DNA of 64,000 bases from Mycoplasma procyoni (GCF_017052595.1 NZ_JAFIDB010000002.1:62001-126000), one strand, 5' to 3'. Numbered from the stretch's first letter, positions 15,918 through 28,164 are shown. The notes: generated from the letters alone by a model not told the origin. Translations and numbers: made by a program.

Positions 15918-16770
15918 TAAACACCTCTGTAATTTTGGTTAATAAAGCATTTTTTTGTAAATCAAAATTTAGGTTGTATCTGCTGATGTTAATACTAAAG
16001 TCAACTAATAAATTAATGATTTCAATAATTTGGGATTTATCAATGTTTTTGATTTGAGTATGATGATTAAAACTTTGTTTAAAAAGGGAAATAAACAACT
16101 CACAAATCAAATCAAAATTTTTAGCATTGATGTTTTTGTAAAGAATTTTTAAAAAGGCTTTGTAGTCAAATTTTTTAGTAAGATTTTTAAATTCTAATAT
16201 TAAATTTTGGATTAGATCTAAGTTTTTTTCAAGAGTTTCTTGTGATTGTAAATAAAGATGTTCAAGTGTATCTTTAAATTCCAAAAATACAGGATTTTGC
16301 TGTATAAACGCTAAATTTTGCTCATTTGTTTCAGAAACACACTTAACTAAAATACAACGTGATTTAATTGTTTTTAAGATATTGTTTGAATTAAAAGTAC
16401 TGAAAATAATGAAAGTATTTTCAGTAGGTTCTTCAATTGTTTTTAAAAGGGTATTAAGAATTATATTGCTTGCTTTTTCTAAGTTTTCAATAATTAAAAT
16501 TTTGGATTCAGATTCGTTTTGAGATCTAAAAGAGAGTTTGTTTAAAAAGTGATCAACAGCTTCTTTGTTTAAAGAATTAGAGTCTATAAATAAGGTACTG
16601 TTTTTTATTTCTAAAAAACTTTTATATTCTTTTTTTCTAATTTGAGAAACTAAGAAAGTTATGTGTTGTTCAAAAACAAAAGCGTTTTCAGATTCTAATA
16701 TTCAGGAATGGAAAGTTTTATTTTGACTAAAAGCATTTTTAATTAATGTTTTTGATTGAGAAAGTTGCAT
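15904..16770 (-). CDS. holB: DNA polymerase III delta' subunit
   Basis: A 288-residue clamp-loader subunit, read through TGA Trp codons. The segment ILIIENLEKASNIILNTLLKTIEEP is the conserved delta'/DnaX sensor region ('NALLKTLEEP'), followed by an RCILVK block. No Walker A motif is seen, normal for delta'. It starts one base after the tmk stop and overlaps rsmI. The clamp-loader partner DnaX is encoded upstream in the same run. Confidence 0.85.
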
Positions 16771-16771
16771 A

Positions 16772-17404
16772 TTATTTGTTGTTTAGTAATTTAATAATTT
16801 CGATTTTTACTTGCTCAAAGACTTCTTCAACACTTTTTGTTGCATCAATTATGTAATAACGATTTGGTTCTTGTTTTGCTAAGTCGTGATATGCATCGTA
16901 AGTTCTTGTGAAAAAATCTATTTTATTCATTTCCATTCTGTCATCGCTGTGGTTAGTTTTGGCTAGCAATCTTTTTCTAGCTTCTTGTGCAGAAATATCA
17001 AAAAGGAATGTTGCGTTTGGATAGGTGTTTTCAATAACGATTTCATTGAGTGCTCTAACTTTTTCTACTCCAATTTGTTTTCCAGCCCCTTGATAAGCGA
17101 TGGAAGAATCGATGTAGCGATCACAAATAACTATTTTGCCTTCTTTTAGTGAAGGTCAAATAATTTTTTCTAAATGAAGTCTTCTTGAAGCGGCAAATAA
17201 AACAGCTTCTGACATTGGATCAATTTCGTTTTCTTTATCAAGAATTACTTCTCTTATTTTTTCAGCTTCTTTTAAACCACAACCTCCAGGTTCACGCGTG
17301 AAAACAAAGCTTAAATGGGAGTAGTTTTGAGCTAAAAAGTCTCTTAATTTATCTACTATTGTAGTTTTTCCGCTTCCATCAAGACCTTCAAATGTTATAA
17401 ACAT
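16772..17404 (-). CDS. tmk: Thymidylate kinase
   Basis: A 210-residue enzyme that phosphorylates dTMP to dTDP. The P-loop FEGLDGSGKTT (residues 4-14), the TREPGG substrate motif and CDRYIDSSIAYQGAG are intact. One TGA Trp codon (17156) interrupts the standard-code reading. It lies two bases after recR and one base before holB, in the conserved dnaX-ybaB-recR-tmk-holB order. Confidence 0.97.
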
Positions 17405-17406
17405 AA

Positions 17407-17982
17407 TTACTTAACTTCCTTTCTGTTTTTCAGAGATTCCATAATGGTGTTTTCGTCCATATAGTCAATTGTTGCACCAATTGGAATTCCATAAGCAATT
17501 CTTGAAACTTTTAAATTAGTTTTATCTGCTAAAAGCTTTTCAAGATAATTAGAAAAAGTCATTCCTTCAATTGTTGGTGATAAAGAAATGATTACTTCTT
17601 TAAAATCATCAACAACTGAAAGTAGTTTGTTTGTTGTTTTTTCAAGATTTTCTTTATCTTTGTAATCGAAAATGTAATATTTACCATCAAATAAGTTGTG
17701 TTTTTCAAGCTTAATAATATCGTTGTTTGTTTCAACAATTAATAAGTTTTTTCTTCTGTTTAGATCTAAACAAATGTAGCATTGTTTGTTTTTAGTAATG
17801 AAATTGCAAGTCACACACTGATTAAGATTTTGATTAACAGACTTGATTGAGTCTGTTAATTTTTGTAGTTGCTCATGATCTAAATTAAGAATATAAAAAG
17901 CAATTTTTTCAGATTGCTTTTTAGTAACAGATGGTATCTTTTTTAAATTTTCAATTAATTCATCAAATTCTGGACCAAACAT
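17407..17982 (-). CDS. recR: Recombination protein RecR
   Basis: A 191-residue recombination mediator that acts with RecO/RecF on single-stranded gaps. It shows an N-terminal helix-hairpin-helix (KKIPSVTKKQSEKIAFYIL), a four-Cys zinc finger (CVTCNFITKNKQCYIC, about residues 56-71) and a Toprim-like region ending in SRIAYGIPIGATIDYMDE. It overlaps the ybaB stop by one base (TAATG). Confidence 0.95.
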   Translation of the reverse strand: MFGPEFDELIENLKKIPSVTKKQSEKIAFYILNLDHEQLQKLTDSIKSVNQNLNQCVTCNFITKNKQCYICLDLNRRKNLLIVETNNDIIKLEKHNLFDGKYYIFDYKDKENLEKTTNKLLSVVDDFKEVIISLSPTIEGMTFSNYLEKLLADKTNLKVSRIAYGIPIGATIDYMDENTIMESLKNRKEVK

Positions 17983-18263
17983 TAGAATCCAAGACCTTTT
18001 GGCATAATGCTTTCGTGTTTTTCGTCTAATTCTTCCATCGCATCGTTAATTGCAAGAATAATTAGATCTTCTAATGTTTCTTTGTCATCTGGATCAATTA
18101 AAACTTCGTTGATTTCAACTGATTTAATTCTTCTGTTTCCGAACATTACAATTTTAATTCCTTGTTTTTCGAAAACGAATTCTGTTTCATTTAATTGTTT
18201 TTGTTTAGCTAAAATTTCTTTTTGAGCCTTTTGAGCTTGTTTCATCATTTCTTGTATATTCAT
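17982..18263 (-). CDS. ybaB: YbaB/EbfC family nucleoid-associated protein
   Basis: A 93-residue small DNA-binding protein forming dimers. MNIQEMMKQAQKAQKE at the N-terminus and the central strand-rich part with GNRRIKSVEI match the family; its position between dnaX and recR is the usual one. AGGAGA precedes the ATG at 18263. Confidence 0.93.
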   Translation of the reverse strand: MNIQEMMKQAQKAQKEILAKQKQLNETEFVFEKQGIKIVMFGNRRIKSVEINEVLIDPDDKETLEDLIILAINDAMEELDEKHESIMPKGLGF

Positions 18264-18272
18264 AATTTTCTC

Positions 18273-20816
18273 CTAATCTTTTATAAATTTTGAACCGAAG
18301 ATTGACATAACTTTTTCTTCTTCTAGTTCTTGTTTTGTTTTTTCTGTTAATACTGGTAGTGGTGTTGGATCTGGAACTGTTTTGGTTTGTAAAATTCTTT
18401 CTCACTTCATTTTTGACTCAAAAAACAGTGATTTTGAAATTGCAAAGAAGTGAATTTCTTTTCCAAAAATAGATCTCATTAGTTCTCTAAATAATAGAGA
18501 GTTTTTAAAGGAATTTATTTTTCAAATTGCTTCAACGTTTGCATCATCGGCAGAAACTAAAATAAAATCTTCAAGACTTGTAATTATTTTAACTCTTAAT
18601 AGCTCGCTAATGTAGTCTTTATATTCTGGATTGGTTTCCATAAATAACTTCAAGTTGTCGCTTGAAAGTTCAACTTTTCTTCTTTCAATAATGTCTTTTT
18701 TCTTTCTTGACTTTTGAGCTAAAGAGAATAAATTTATTGTCTCATTTACACTTAAGCTATCTTCTGGAATTGCTAAAGAGATTTCTGCAGTTAAGCTTAC
18801 ATCTTCCATTCCTTGAATTGGAATTTCTTTTGTTTCTTCAAATAAAAACGCTGGTGGTTTTGGTTTTTCTTCTATGATTTCTTTTTCTTCATCATCAATT
18901 GAAAGGTCTGCAAAAACTTCGCCTTTAATTCTTTGTTCTGGTTTTTCTATAGCTTTATCATATTCGTTTGTAGCTTGATAATTATTGTTTTGTGTTTCTA
19001 AAATAACACTATTTTCTGTATTTTCGATTTTTTGTGTCTCTTGAATTTGTTCTTGAGTGTTGTCTAATAAGATGGTATTTGTGATTTTTGGTTGGGCATC
19101 AAATTCTTGAGTTATAACAATTTCTGTTGTTATTTCTTTAGAACCAACAATCTCATTTTGATTTAATATTAACTCTTGAGATCTTGAAATAATATCAGTG
19201 TTTGAAAGACTTTCAAAGTTTTGCGAAAACATAGAAGGTTCTTCAGAAATCGGATCAAGTGGTATTGATTGTGTTTGGAACATTTCTGATGAGAAGATTG
19301 AAGGGTTTGAGTCTTTTTCTAAATATTGTGTTTGAGAAGAATCAAATACATTTTGCTCAAAAACAGAGTGAATTTGTGTATTTTCAACTTTTGGTGGTTC
19401 AATTTCTTTTAGTGAACTTTTTACAAATTCTGGGTTTTGTTTATATTCAAACACTTTTGCTTCTGAAAATAAAACATCTAAATCATGTAGTTTATTATCT
19501 TCTTGTTTTGGTTGTTGCTCTTGTGGTTTTTCTACAATTGGTTCTGGTTTTATTGGTGTTTCTTTTTCATAACTCTTTTGATTAAAACTAAAGTGATCAT
19601 CAACTTGATTTTGCTTTGAAAGAGATTCAAGTGCTTCTTTTACTTCTTTTATTTCTTCAACATGAGCACTTTGTTTAGGAACTTCTATAACTGTGTTTAT
19701 TTCTGTATTTTTGTTTATTGGAGCAACCTCAATCTCTCGTTGAGTTGATTCATAAAGAATTTTTATAAAGCAAATTTCAAGTGTTTGAATTGAGTTGTGA
19801 GATGAATTTAGGCTTTGAGAAGTATCAAATAAAATATCAATGTATTTCAGAGCTTTTTTAGGATTAATCTCAATCATTTGAGCTTGGTTAACTGTTATAA
19901 AATTAATTAAATCAGCGTTTTTAGTCTTTTTATAAACTAAATAATCTCTTAAAATGGAAATTAGGTTTAAAACGATTGAATTAATGTCATTTCCTGTTTT
20001 TTCAAACTCTTTAACAAGAGCAAAAACTTCGCTTGAGAGGTTTTGGTTTAGTTTGTTTAGCAAGTCAATTAGTTTAGTTTTTGAAACAATTCCAAAAACT
20101 TTTTCTACAGAATCTTCTGTTATATTTTGTTGAGAATAAATTGAAATTTGCTCAAAAATTGATAGAGCATCTCTCATTCCTCCGTCCGCTAAAGCAACAA
20201 TTTGTTTTAGAGCATTTTGCTCAAAGTTAATTCCTTCTTTTATTGCAACAAATTTAAGTTGTTCTAAAATAACTGAATCAGATATTTTTGAGAAATTAAA
20301 CTTTTGAAGTCTTGAAAGGATTGTTAGAGGGATTTTGTATGGATCTGTTGTAGCTAAAATGAAAATCGCATGTTTTGGTGGTTCTTCTAATGTTTTTAAT
20401 AAAGCATTAAAAGCTGATTTAGTTAACATATGAACTTCATCAATGATATAAATTTTGTATTTTGATGCAACAGGTCTATTTTGAATTTTATCTCTTAGTT
20501 CTCTGATTTCTTCTACTCCATTATTGGAGGCAGCATCCATTTCGATTATGTCGAGGGAATTATTTGCGTTTTGAATACAATAATCACAAGGCTTAAGAAT
20601 ATCTTCTGAATGTGGACAATTGATTGTATTTGCAAAAATTTTCGCAACAGAAGTCTTTCCAGTTCCTCTTGGACCTGAAAAAAGATATGCATGAGAAATT
20701 TTGTTTGAAGTAATAATATTTTTAAGAGTTTGAATTATAAATTTTTGTCCTCTTACTTCATCAAAAATTTGTGGTCTGTATGTTCTATATAAAGCTTTGT
20801 AATTTTTATTTTCCAT
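18273..20816 (-). CDS. dnaX: DNA polymerase III gamma/tau subunit
   Basis: An 847-residue clamp-loader ATPase. Walker A SGPRGTGKTS (about residues 43-52), a zinc cluster (CPHSEDILKPCDYC), Walker B IIDEVHM and the sensor LLKTLEEPP are intact. The region from about 370 to 710 is low-complexity, rich in Gln, Glu, Pro and Asn, and may be a flexible tau linker. The C-terminal part after a TGA Trp codon (18522) resembles a tau tail; using TGA as stop would lose the last 83 residues. The gene begins the operon that runs to pepF. Confidence 0.95.
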
Positions 20817-20890
20817 ATTTTATATTTTACCAATAAATGGCCTGATTTTATAAAAATTGCTAATGTTTTGAGTATATAAAAAATGCATAA

Positions 20891-20914
20891 AAAAACACCA
20901 AAAATGGTGTTTTT
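20891..20914 (-). terminator. Terminator after gap
   Basis: A perfect 10-bp stem (AAAAACACCA/TGGTGTTTTT) with a 4-base loop, followed by T-rich sequence on the minus strand, 14 bases beyond the gap stop. Confidence 0.85.
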
Positions 20915-20927
20915 GTTTTGAGTGTTA

Positions 20928-21956
<1,029 letters not shown>

Positions 21957-21961
21957 TTAAT

Positions 21962-21967
21962 ATTATA
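21962..21967 (-). promoter_or_regulatory. gap promoter -10 box
   Basis: TATAAT on the minus strand about 39 bases before the gap ATG; a GAAAGGA ribosome site lies between them. Confidence 0.55.
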
Positions 21968-22027
21968 ATACTATTATTTTTTTTTGTATAAATTTTATTA
22001 ACTAAATAAAAAAAGTAATAAAAAAAC

Positions 22028-22067
22028 CATTTTTTAAGATACCTAATTATAGAAATCTTAAAAAATG
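22028..22067 (-). terminator. Terminator after tRNA-His
   Basis: A 13-bp perfect inverted repeat (CATTTTTTAAGAT/ATCTTAAAAAATG) with a 14-base loop, then TTTTTT on the minus strand. Its first arm shares the last bases of the encoded CCA end. Confidence 0.8.
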
Positions 22068-22142
22068 GGGCGGACGACGGGGATTGAACCCGCGAATGTC
22101 GGAGCCACAACCCGATGCGTTAGCCACTTCGCCACGTCCGCC
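22066..22142 (-). tRNA. tRNA-His (GTG)
   Basis: The cloverleaf reads with anticodon loop TTGTGGC (anticodon GTG). The extra G-1 pairs with C73, the identity element of His tRNAs, and CCA is encoded. Confidence 0.95.
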
Positions 22143-22288
22143 ATATTCTTTTATATTCTACCATATTTTTTATTTATGATAAACAAATTATAAAAAATAG
22201 TAAATATCGGAATTTTTAAGCTCGAAAAGACTAAATTTACACCAATTACACAAAAAACAACTATAAAATAGTAAAATTTAGATATTAA

Positions 22289-22331
22289 ATGAAAGGATTT
22301 ACAAATAATTTTCTTTTGTAATTATTTAAAT
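22289..22331 (+). promoter_or_regulatory. Thioredoxin leader: mini-ORF and hairpin between ribosome site and start
   Basis: The only good ribosome site, GAAAGGA (22291-22297), lies 34 bases before the thioredoxin ATG. Between them sits an inverted repeat AAATAATT/AATTATTT (22303-22310 with 22320-22327). If folded, it would bring the site to about 9 bases from the ATG. A 10-codon reading frame (ATG 22289 to TAA 22321) covers the same stretch. Either a bridged ribosome site or a leader peptide is possible. Confidence 0.4.
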
Positions 22332-22667
22332 ATGGAATTAAAAGAAATGAAATGAGCAGATGCTCAAAAAGAAATTGAAAGTGGTGTAGTTTATTTAGAA
22401 TTCACTACAGCTTGATGTGGAGACTGCAAAATGATGGCTCCAGTTGTTAAACAAGTTGCTGATCACTTTAGTGAAGATAGCAAATTAAAAATGATTAAAG
22501 TTGATGCTGAAGAAGCTCAATTATTTAGAAAAGAAGGAACAAAATTTGAAGTTCTAAAAGTTCCTACACACCTAGTTTTAAAAAATGGAGAAATTCTAAA
22601 CAAAGGTTTTGAATACTTTCCAAAAGACATTTTGATTGAATGAATTGAAAATGCACTAAAGAAATAG
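22332..22667 (+). CDS. Thioredoxin-like protein
   Basis: A 111-residue thioredoxin-fold protein. The active site reads WCGDC with Trp encoded by TGA (about residues 35-39), followed by KMMAPVV and the cis-Pro segment VPTHLVLKNG. CGDC replaces the classical CGPC, so redox properties may differ. No signal peptide, so cytoplasmic. The stop is 4 bases from the start of the protease lipoprotein gene, suggesting co-transcription. Start chosen by homology, as the nearby ribosome site is displaced. Confidence 0.85.
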
Positions 22668-22670
22668 TAA

Positions 22671-25175
22671 ATGAAGTTATCTAAAACTATATTTAAACTT
22701 TTTTTATTAAGCTCATTTTCTGTTGTTGCAATTAGTTGCAATCAACACCAAGTTCAACCAAATGAAAACACTATTAATAAACCAATAACAGATGATTCTA
22801 AAAAGACTAAAATAACCAATATTTCTTTTGAAAAGGTTGCAGAAACTTCTGTTAGTGTTTTTGTTTTTCTAAAAAATCTGGATTTAAAGTCAAATAACAA
22901 AATTTACATCCAGATTAATAATAATAAAATAGAAATGAATGCTTTTGATTCTCAGGAATCAAAGGCTTCTTTTTTAGTTAAAAATCTTACCGAAAACACA
23001 GAATATACAGTAGAAAAAGCATTTTTAAATTCTCAACAAATTGAATTATCAAAAAAATATTCTTTTAAAACAAAAACTCAAACAACAGAGGGTATTGAGC
23101 TTCCTATCAAACCAGAAGATCCACAAAAACCACAAGATCCTTCTGAAACTAAAGAACCAGAAAAACCCACAAATCCAACTCCTTCAACAGAAGATAAAGA
23201 AAAACCTCAAACACCAGACGATCAAAACAATCAAACAGATAACAAAAACCCCGCTTTAAGTGAATTTGCAGAAAAATTCAGTTTATCTCTAAATGATGTT
23301 TTTGATACTCAAACACAAAAATACAAAGAAGCATCATCAATTCAAACAGCAACTAATTTATATAAAACAAGCTTAAAAGAATTTAAAACATTTTTAAAAA
23401 CAGAAAATATCGATTTTTCAAATTACAATGAAAATCAAACTGACAGATTCTTTGAGAAACTTCAAAATGTAGGGATTTATGGGGATTTTGGAGAAAATGA
23501 TGAAGAAAAAATCAAGTATTTTACAGATGGATACAGACAAAAATGAATGACAACTGCAAAATATTTAGAAAACTTTGATGTTAAACAACAAAGTCAAAAT
23601 CTAAATTCTCAAACTCTTCAAAAACTCAAAGAATTTATTAGCAAAAATCCTTTTGGATTACTCCCTTCAAACTTAAGTCAATTTCTATATTTCTTAAATT
23701 TAGACTCAATTCAACAACTATTTTCTATAGAGTCTAAATTAAGTGATGTAAAGGCTAATTTTGATGATAAAAAAGGTGAAATAACTCTTTTATTTAAAAC
23801 AGAAAAAGGAGATTTTCTCTATTATTTAAATAAACAAAATTCAGATCTAAAAAGCGATAACGACTTTTATTCCTTTATTAATGACAGAACTTTTAGTATT
23901 GCTTTTGATTATCTCGTGATCAAACAACAAAATTTTGAACCTTATCCAAAACTTCATAAAGCTAATATCGGTGGTACAGCCTGAATTCTAGACAGAATCA
24001 CAAATGCACAAAACAGAATTGATGGCGTTTATGATTTTATTGTTGGAACTAATGCTCACGTTATCAACTTTGGTGATTTCTTTGATAAATCACAGTTCTT
24101 TTTTGACCCTAATGAATCAACTCAAAAATCTAAAGATTGATATGGTGGTTTTGATTTTAATGCAGTTCCAAAAGTAGAAGATGTTACACAAAACAACAGG
24201 ATTTCACACCAAAAAATCACAAACCTGCCTCAACAAAATCACCAGTGACTAACAAGAGTGACTTTTGCTAAAAATAACTACAACTCAAGTTATGATTTTG
24301 AGCAAAATATCTACAACAGACCAGAATTAACTTATAGCACCTTTAACCTTTGAAGAGAGTGAAAAGACATGTTACTTTACACTCCATTTTTTGCAAGTGA
24401 AGGTGTTAAAACAAAAAGAGATGTTGCAGATATTATGCTTAACAAAGGACATCAAAACAGAATCGGAACAACTCCTTATGGTGGCGGAGACTTTGTCTTA
24501 ATTAAAATAAGACTAACAAAAGCTGAAATCCAAAGAATGTTTCCAAGCTTATATGATGTTTTAGATACAGACAAAGAAAAAGATTGATATTTAGGTCTTG
24601 GAAATGAAAACAGCGACTCTAAAGAACTTGAAAATCCAACTAAAACACACTTTGTAGGTGGTTATCCTTTATATTTTGGAAGTTCTGATTATAAATTTGC
24701 TTTTAAGGTTGCTAAATCTAACGGTGGAACTATTATTGCTAAAAATAGAATCATTGATAACAAAGATTTTGTTAATATGTGGACTAAATATGATGAGCAA
24801 AAAAATAAAGAATATAACAGCTTAAACGAAGACTGAAAAAAATATCAAAAACCTTTTGTTGAGGGCGTTGATCATGGAATGAGAATCAGAATCATCAACC
24901 AAATGCCTATTTTAAATCTAAACAACTCAAAAAGCCCACTTGATAGCGGTTCTTCGGGTTCTATGGTAATTGATTCTAAATTTAACTTAATTGGAGTTAA
25001 TTTTGCTCATGTTTATGCAGCAGACCACAAAGAAGAAATCGGAAACTCTGTCGCACTCTTTAAATCACCTATAAAATACTCAGATTCAAGATTTTCAGGT
25101 GATATTAAACAAGATTTTGTTAAAATTCTAAAAGACAAAAATATTCAAACTATTAAGCTAAATTCAGCAAACTAG
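22671..25175 (+). CDS. DUF31/MIP-type serine protease lipoprotein
   Basis: An 834-residue surface lipoprotein, read through many TGA Trp codons. It has a signal peptide with lipobox AISC (Cys about residue 23), then one Ig-like repeat ending 'YSFKTKT', a Pro/Lys/Thr/Asp-rich linker (about 145-205), and a C-terminal trypsin-like domain. The likely catalytic His is H463 in GTNAHVINF and the nucleophile is in GSSGS (760-764). These are signatures of the DUF31 family that includes the mycoplasma Ig-cleaving protease MIP. Substrate here is unknown, and no clear MIB partner is next to it. It follows a thioredoxin-like gene and precedes another lipoprotein. Confidence 0.8.
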
Positions 25176-25185
25176 AAAGGAAAAT

Positions 25186-26088
25186 ATGAAGAAAAAATTA
25201 TTACTATCTCTATTGAGTCTTGCAACAATTCCTGCAATTGCCTTTAGTTGTAATCAAGCTCAAAAAACCGAACAACAAAAACCTGATGATCCAAAAAAAG
25301 ATAATCAAAAACCTATTAAAGGATCTGACGACTCAAATAAACCAAAAGACACTAAAGAAACTAAACAAGACAAACCAAAAGAACTAACTCAAGAAGAAAA
25401 AGACAAATTAGAGCAAGAAAGAAAAGAAAAAGAACAAAAGGAAATACAGTTCAAAAGAAATGTAAAAACTCTTTATCGTGTAACTAATGAAATTGATACT
25501 AAACTATCAACATATGCTTATAACTCAAATTATCCAAGATACATTTTCCACTTTAAAGGACTCGATTTATTAAAGCAACTACTTAATTATATAAATGAGC
25601 AATTTCCAGAATTAAAAGAAATTGCTTGAAACAAAGATTTTCCTGAATTATTCCTTAACCTTAAAAAAGAAGCTTATAAATTAGATCAAAAAAATCCTGA
25701 TACAAAAGAATTATTTAGTCTTATCGACAGTTTAGAAAAAAAACATTTAGCAGGAATTAAAACCTCTTTAGGGCAAAGAATTGGTGTAGATAAAAATGAA
25801 GATAATTACTTTATCGATTCTAAATTTATGTGAGAAACATTTTCAGATATTTACAAAGATAAAATCGCTGATCTTCACATTTATGGAATAGAACTTATTG
25901 ATCTTTATTTATCTTATTATTTAAGTCACAACATCACAAACGAACAAAAAAGACAGCAAGAATCAGAAAAATTAAAAGAAGTTAGAGAAATCCTAAAAAA
26001 TTGATTAATCACATCAACACTTACAAAAGAAAATGTTGAAAAAATAACTAATTTTTTCAATAGCTATGTAAATATAGCTAATAAATAG
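25186..26088 (+). CDS. Lipoprotein, unknown function
   Basis: A 300-residue protein not recognised by family. Signal peptide with lipobox AFSC (Cys about residue 22), then about 65 residues of Lys/Asp/Glu/Gln/Pro-rich, highly charged linker with a coiled-coil-like stretch (EEKDKLEQERKEKEQKE), then a predominantly helical domain with Trp codons as TGA. GAAAGGAAAAT precedes the ATG, 10 bases after the protease stop, so probably the same transcript and possibly a partner of that protease on the membrane surface. Confidence 0.8.
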
Positions 26089-26095
26089 AGGAATG

Positions 26096-26953
26096 ATGAA
26101 CAAAAAAATTAAAATAGTTTTAGCAGGAACACCTGAATTTTCAGTTCCTATTTTTGAAGAAATAATCAATAATTTTGATGTTGTAGCAATTGTTTCTCAA
26201 CCGGACAGACCAGCAAATAGGGGCTATAAATTAGAACCGACTCCAACAAAACTTCTTGCTCAAAAATACAATATCCAACTGTTTCAACCAGAAAAAATTT
26301 CTCAAATTTATGATCAATTAGCACAATTAAACTTTGATTTCTTTGTTTCAGCAGCTTTTGGACAATGAGTTCCTGAAAAAGTCCTAAAGCTTGCTAAAAA
26401 AGCTTCTGTTAATGTCCATGGTTCTTTATTACCAAAATACAGAGGAGCAAGTCCTATTCAGTATACTTTATTAAACGGAGATAGTGAAGCAGGAATAACT
26501 CTTATTTACATGACTAAAGAAATGGATGCAGGAGATATGATTGCAAAAGCATCCATTTTAGTCAAAGAAGAAGATACTTCTCTTGAGTTATTTAAAAACC
26601 TTTCTGAATTAGCTAAAAACAATATAGTAAGCTGATTGAGTGATTTATACAATGATAAATTAGTAGCTCAAAAACAAGATGAATCCCTTGTGAGCTTATC
26701 ACCTAAGATTTCTAAAGAGTTTGCTCAAATATTTAAAGAAGATAAATTAATAGAAACATACAGAAAAATAAAGGCTTTAAACGATAACCCAGGATGCTTT
26801 ATGTTTGATTCTAATAACAAAAGAATTAAAATTTTTAGAGCATCTTTACAACCACTAAAAAATGCTCTAAAAATTGAATTAAGCGACGGAATTCTATATG
26901 CTTACGAGTATCAATTCGAAGGAAAAAAGAAAGTAAACATCCTTTCAAAATAA
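26096..26953 (+). CDS. fmt: Methionyl-tRNA formyltransferase
   Basis: A 285-residue enzyme that formylates initiator Met-tRNA. AGTPEFSVPIF near the N-terminus, the catalytic block NVHGSLLPKYRGASPIQ and DAGDMI are conserved. Two ATGs overlap (26093 and 26096); 26096 has the better spacing from AGAGG. At about 285 residues it is shorter than the 310-residue bacterial average, with a reduced C-terminal domain. It ends the thioredoxin-protease-lipoprotein run and is followed by a terminator. Confidence 0.93.
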
Positions 26954-26955
26954 AC

Positions 26956-26981
26956 AAAAACACGGAAAATTCCGTGTTTTT
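26956..26981. terminator. Bidirectional terminator between fmt and lipoprotein gene
   Basis: A 12-bp perfect stem (AAAAACACGGAA/TTCCGTGTTTTT) with a 2-base gap at the centre, flanked by A and T runs. The genes on both sides converge on it. Confidence 0.85.
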
Positions 26982-26989
26982 TGGTTAAA

Positions 26990-27562
26990 TTATTTTTTAG
27001 CTAAAATAACGTCTGTGTTTGTGTCGTATTTTAATGAAGAAATTCCTAATGAAGATAATTCAGCAGTAGTTCCTTCGTTTATAGCAATTTTAAATTCATA
27101 GTGAGGTGGTAGATCTAATTCTCTTCCAGCTACTACTTTTTTCTCTGCTGCTACAAATGTACTTGTTGCAGTAAATGTTTTTGCGTTTTCTTTAGCAGCT
27201 GTTCCTTCTTGGTTTAATTCTTTTAATTCAATTGTAAATTGTTTTGAACCATTATCGTGTGAAACATCATCACCGTCTTTATTTTTTAGAACTAATCAGA
27301 AAACAAATTCATTTGATTGTGCTCCATTTTTTTCAAATTTGAAGTAGTAGTTAGCAAACCCTTCTGTTGTTGAAGTGAAGTATGAGTTATCTTCCATGAA
27401 TTTTGATAATAGTGCTTGTTCTTGTGTTGCTTGATCTGGTTTTTCTGGATTTTCTGGTTTTTTCTCTTCTGCTTTGTTACATGAAACAGCGAAAGCTAGT
27501 CCTGAAACTGCTGCAACTGTTGCACTTGAACTTAATAAAAAGTTTTTTAATTTGTTTGACAT
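26990..27562 (-). CDS. Lipoprotein, unknown function
   Basis: A 190-residue protein with a signal peptide and lipobox AVSC (Cys about residue 28), followed by a Lys/Glu/Pro linker and a probably beta-rich domain with one internal TGA Trp codon. I do not recognise the family. The start at 27562 (MSNKLKNFLLSSS) is preferred over an upstream in-frame ATG because AAGGATATA sits just ahead and a lipoprotein signal begins there. Single gene between two terminators. Confidence 0.8.
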
Positions 27563-27638
27563 AATTTTTTTATATCCTTTCGATTTGTATAAGTAATATT
27601 CTACCATAATTTTAAAAAAATCAAAATCCACAAAAAAA

Positions 27639-27660
27639 CAGGCAGTTTTTATGCTGCCTG
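27639..27660 (-). terminator. Terminator after tpx
   Basis: A 7-bp GC-rich stem (CAGGCAG/CTGCCTG), 8-base loop, then TTTTTTT on the minus strand. Confidence 0.85.
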
Positions 27661-27672
27661 AATTTTTATAGT

Positions 27673-28164
27673 TTATTTATTGTTTTTGATAATATCTTCT
27701 AATTTATCAAAATCAATTTGTTGGTGAACATCGCTGTTGTAAGCGAAGTCAACTACTTTAGAATTTTGGTCTACTACAATGTATCCTCTATTTAATAAAA
27801 AGACTTGATCAATTAAAAATCCATAGCTCAATCCAAAGTCTCTTCTTTTGTAATCTGAATAGATTTCAATGTTTGGCATCATGTTTACGCTTTTTCATTC
27901 TGCAATTGCACTTGGTAAATCTACTGATACAGAAATAAAATCTACTTCTGGATATTTGTTTGCTAAAATTGAAATTCCTTTTGTTTGCTCATCACAAACT
28001 CTTGTGTTAATTGAAGGAAACACAGAAATTATGCTTAATTTCTTAAATTCTTTAATTTCAATATCTTCAAACATTGTGTTTGTAAGCTTTAGTGAAATTT
28101 GTTGTCCTTTTTGTAAAGAAGTTCCAAGTAGGTTATATTCTTTATTTTTAAATTTAGTTGTCAT
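27673..28164 (-). CDS. tpx: Thiol peroxidase Tpx
   Basis: A 163-residue peroxiredoxin-family enzyme that reduces hydroperoxides. FPSINTRVCDEQT carries the peroxidatic Cys (about residue 59) and the TxxC motif. The second, resolving Cys that most Tpx proteins carry about 35 residues later is absent: the region reads EWKSVNMMPNIEIYSDY without Cys, so it may work as a 1-Cys enzyme with an external thiol. A thioredoxin-like protein is encoded at 22332. Its start overlaps the preceding gene by 11 bases. Confidence 0.9.
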
